Assembly (NCBI GenBank): GCA_900546345.1
Contig: URCI01000080.1
Coordinates: 1 to 7,079 of the forward strand
From: an uncultured Prevotella sp.
GTDB taxonomy: Bacteria > Bacteroidota > Bacteroidia > Bacteroidales > Bacteroidaceae
DNA length: 7,079 bases
Reading direction: 5' to 3'
Part shown: positions 6,047 through 7,079 of the stretch, piece by piece
Layout of the letters: each line of letters opens with the position of its first letter
Position numbering within the stretch: the first letter of the stretch is position 1
The notes under the pieces: generated by a model
Databases searched by the model: none
The model's input: only the letters and a program-made list of their open reading frames with translations
What the model was told of the DNA's origin: nothing
Made by a program: the position numbers and the translations under genes

Positions 6047-6742
6047 ATGAAAAAGATCACAATCGCCATAGACGGATACTCTTCGTGCGGAAAAAGTACC
6101 ATGGCAAAAGCTCTGGCCAAGAAAATCGGATATGTCTATATCGACACGGGGGCTATGTACCGCGCTGTCACCCTCTTTGCGCTCCAGCATCAGCTGTTCA
6201 ATCAAGATGGAAGCGTGAAAGAGCAAGCGCTGATGGAGCAAATGCCCAATATCCACATCCGATTCGAATTGGATCCTGCCACCGGCAATCCACTTACCTT
6301 CTTAAACAATGTCTGTGTGGAGAGGGAGATCAGAGGCATGGAGGTCAGCCACCATGTCAGTCCCATTGCCGCCATTCCCTTTGTCCGCCAGGCAATGGTA
6401 GCCCAGCAACAGGCCATGGGCAAGGAAAAGGGCATCGTCATGGACGGCCGGGACATCGGCACAACCGTATTTCCCAATGCCGAGCTGAAAATCTTCGTGA
6501 CAGCCTCGGCCCAGGTGCGTGCACAACGGCGCTACGATGAACTCAAAGGCAAAGGCATGGCTGCTGACTATGACGACATCCTGAAAAACGTGCAGGAAAG
6601 GGACTATATCGATACCCATCGGGAGACTTCTCCCTTGAAGCAAGCTGAGGATGCAGTCGTCCTGGACAATAGCAATAAGACCATCGAAGAGCAAAATCAA
6701 TGGCTTTATGAGCAATATCTGAGTCATTTACCACAAAAATGA
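6047..6742 (+). CDS. cmk: (d)CMP kinase (cytidylate kinase)
   Basis: A 231-residue cytoplasmic nucleoside monophosphate kinase that phosphorylates CMP and dCMP with ATP, feeding the CTP and dCTP pools. The length is typical of bacterial Cmk. The P-loop is GYSSCGKST (10-18). The CMP-binding region includes YIDTGAMYRAV (31-41) and the family-specific insert around residues 60-100. VMDGRDIGTTVFPNAELKIF (131-150) carries the GRD motif, followed by R158, R161 and R162, which fit the lid region. RDYIDTHRETSPL (185-197) and DAVVLDNS (202-209) complete the core. No TAnnTTTG element is visible in the 70-base gap after porQ, so it is probably co-transcribed with porQ. In Porphyromonas the next gene is ispH; here at least 337 bases without an obvious gene follow, containing a separate promoter and terminator. 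Confidence 0.96.
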   Translation: MKKITIAIDGYSSCGKSTMAKALAKKIGYVYIDTGAMYRAVTLFALQHQLFNQDGSVKEQALMEQMPNIHIRFELDPATGNPLTFLNNVCVEREIRGMEVSHHVSPIAAIPFVRQAMVAQQQAMGKEKGIVMDGRDIGTTVFPNAELKIFVTASAQVRAQRRYDELKGKGMAADYDDILKNVQERDYIDTHRETSPLKQAEDAVVLDNSNKTIEEQNQWLYEQYLSHLPQK

Positions 6743-6781
6743 CCTATTTACTGAAGAAATATCACTTTTTATTGAAGTTTG

Positions 6782-6812
6782 TTTGTTCGTTCAAAAATTA
6801 TTCTTATCTTTG
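6782..6812 (+). promoter_or_regulatory. Strong Bacteroidota-type promoter of a small transcript
   Basis: TTTG at 6782-6785, exactly 19 bases, then TATCTTTG at 6805-6812 is a full consensus match and the best promoter in the window. Transcription should begin near 6818-6822. It lies 40 bases after the cmk stop and reads away from cmk, so it drives an independent transcript. Confidence 0.85.
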
Positions 6813-6823
6813 CAAGTGAAAAG

Positions 6824-6862
6824 ATGAAGAAAATAACATATCTTCTTCATAGAATTAGATAG
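6824..6862 (+). CDS. Possible 12-residue leader peptide MKKITYLLHRIR
   Basis: An ATG at 6824, only a few bases after the predicted transcription start, opens a 12-codon frame ending in TAG at 6860-6862. There is no room for a Shine-Dalgarno sequence, so translation would be leaderless or nearly so. The frame coincides with the first hairpin: the start codon sits in the 5' arm and codons 7-9 lie in the 3' arm. The peptide is not enriched in one amino acid, unlike classical amino-acid attenuators. It may be a chance ORF. Confidence 0.25.
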   Translation: MKKITYLLHRIR

Positions 6863-6942
6863 TTAGTCGTAATAAGAGATAAATTTAAGGGACAAAAGCA
6901 AGTCAATAGATTATAAATTTTGAGTTAATTACTGTTTTTTTT

Positions 6943-6975
6943 AAGAACCCACCCGTGAGGGCAGGTTCTTTTTTT
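6943..6975 (+). terminator. Rho-independent terminator with GUGA tetraloop
   Basis: AAGAACC (6943-6949) pairs with GGTTCTT (6964-6970). A two-by-two CA/CA internal loop follows, then CCC (6952-6954) pairs with GGG (6959-6961), closed by the GNRA-type loop GTGA (6955-6958). A run of seven T (6969-6975) follows. The opposite strand has A after the hairpin, not T, so it acts in the plus direction. Confidence 0.88.
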
Positions 6976-7079
6976 GTGTTTCCATACGGCAACAGAACTA
7001 TTTCACTATAGAAAACCTACTAATCCTAAAATCCGCAACTATCATCCAATACACGATTAAGGGTAGATTTATGAGTCGT
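6976..7079. other. Right-edge sequence without a supported gene
   Basis: I see no promoter match, RNA gene or repeat in these 104 bases. An ATG at 7071 (ATG-AGT-CGT) opens a frame that leaves the window after three codons. It could be the start of the next gene, possibly one controlled by the upstream terminator, but nothing here supports that. Confidence 0.4.

Larger units (their letters stand above)
6820..6975 (+). ncRNA. Candidate small RNA or attenuator-type leader, about 155 nt
   Basis: The segment is bounded by a consensus promoter and a strong intrinsic terminator and holds no ordinary gene. From the 5' end it contains a perfect 8-bp hairpin, ATGAAGAA (6824-6831) with TTCTTCAT (6843-6850), over an 11-base loop. 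A second, longer helix is possible: GTAAT (6869-6873) with ATTAC (6928-6932), and AAATTTA (6881-6887) with TAAATTT (6914-6920). Between them lies an equal-length internal loop in which A-G, G-A and A-G bases face each other. The terminator hairpin closes the 3' end. It may be a standalone small RNA (a 6S-like RNA is one option) or the leader of a gene beyond the right edge. The boundaries and folding are from inspection only; I do not recognise a named RNA family. Confidence 0.5.

Noticed and set aside
7071..7079. ATG at the right edge as the start of a gene
   Set aside because: Only three codons are visible, with no promoter box or ribosome binding site to support it.

Overview
The window reads as a chromosomal stretch of a Bacteroidales bacterium, most likely a Prevotella-type (Prevotellaceae) species. 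The reasons are: a recognisable porQ type IX secretion gene next to cmk; an encoded tRNA without a 3' CCA; several sites fitting the Bacteroidota promoter pattern (TTTG, about 19 bases, then TAnnTTTG) instead of an E. coli-like promoter; and weak or absent Shine-Dalgarno sequences.

Layout from left to right. Positions 1-1628 hold an intact DDE transposase of the IS1634/IS4-like group, whose element begins beyond the left edge. Positions 1629-2060 carry no credible gene; their main content is five copies of a 22-bp tandem repeat (1719-1828). A tRNA-Ser(GGA) gene on the minus strand follows, with its own promoter and a rho-independent terminator. Next come three minus-strand genes read from right to left: an energy-transducing TonB (4215-4919), a short-chain polyprenyl diphosphate synthase (3158-4153) and a TatD-family metal-dependent nuclease (2316-3146). 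The small gaps (61 and 11 bases) suggest one operon. Divergently, porQ (5029-5976) and cmk (6047-6742) run on the plus strand and are probably co-transcribed. The tonB and porQ promoters share a 109-base spacer.

The right end (6743-7079) has no ordinary gene. It does have a textbook Bacteroidota promoter, about 120 bases of potentially structured sequence including a 12-codon ORF, and a strong terminator with a GUGA tetraloop. This looks like a small-RNA gene or an attenuator-type leader of roughly 155 nt, and it is the most interesting unexplained element here.

The housekeeping genes do not form one pathway. They cover nucleotide metabolism (cmk), isoprenoid synthesis, outer-membrane energisation (TonB), protein secretion (PorQ) and DNA quality control (TatD). 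I see no defence system, CRISPR array or obviously new multi-gene system. The accessory part is limited to the insertion sequence and the tandem repeat beside the 3' side of tRNA-Ser.
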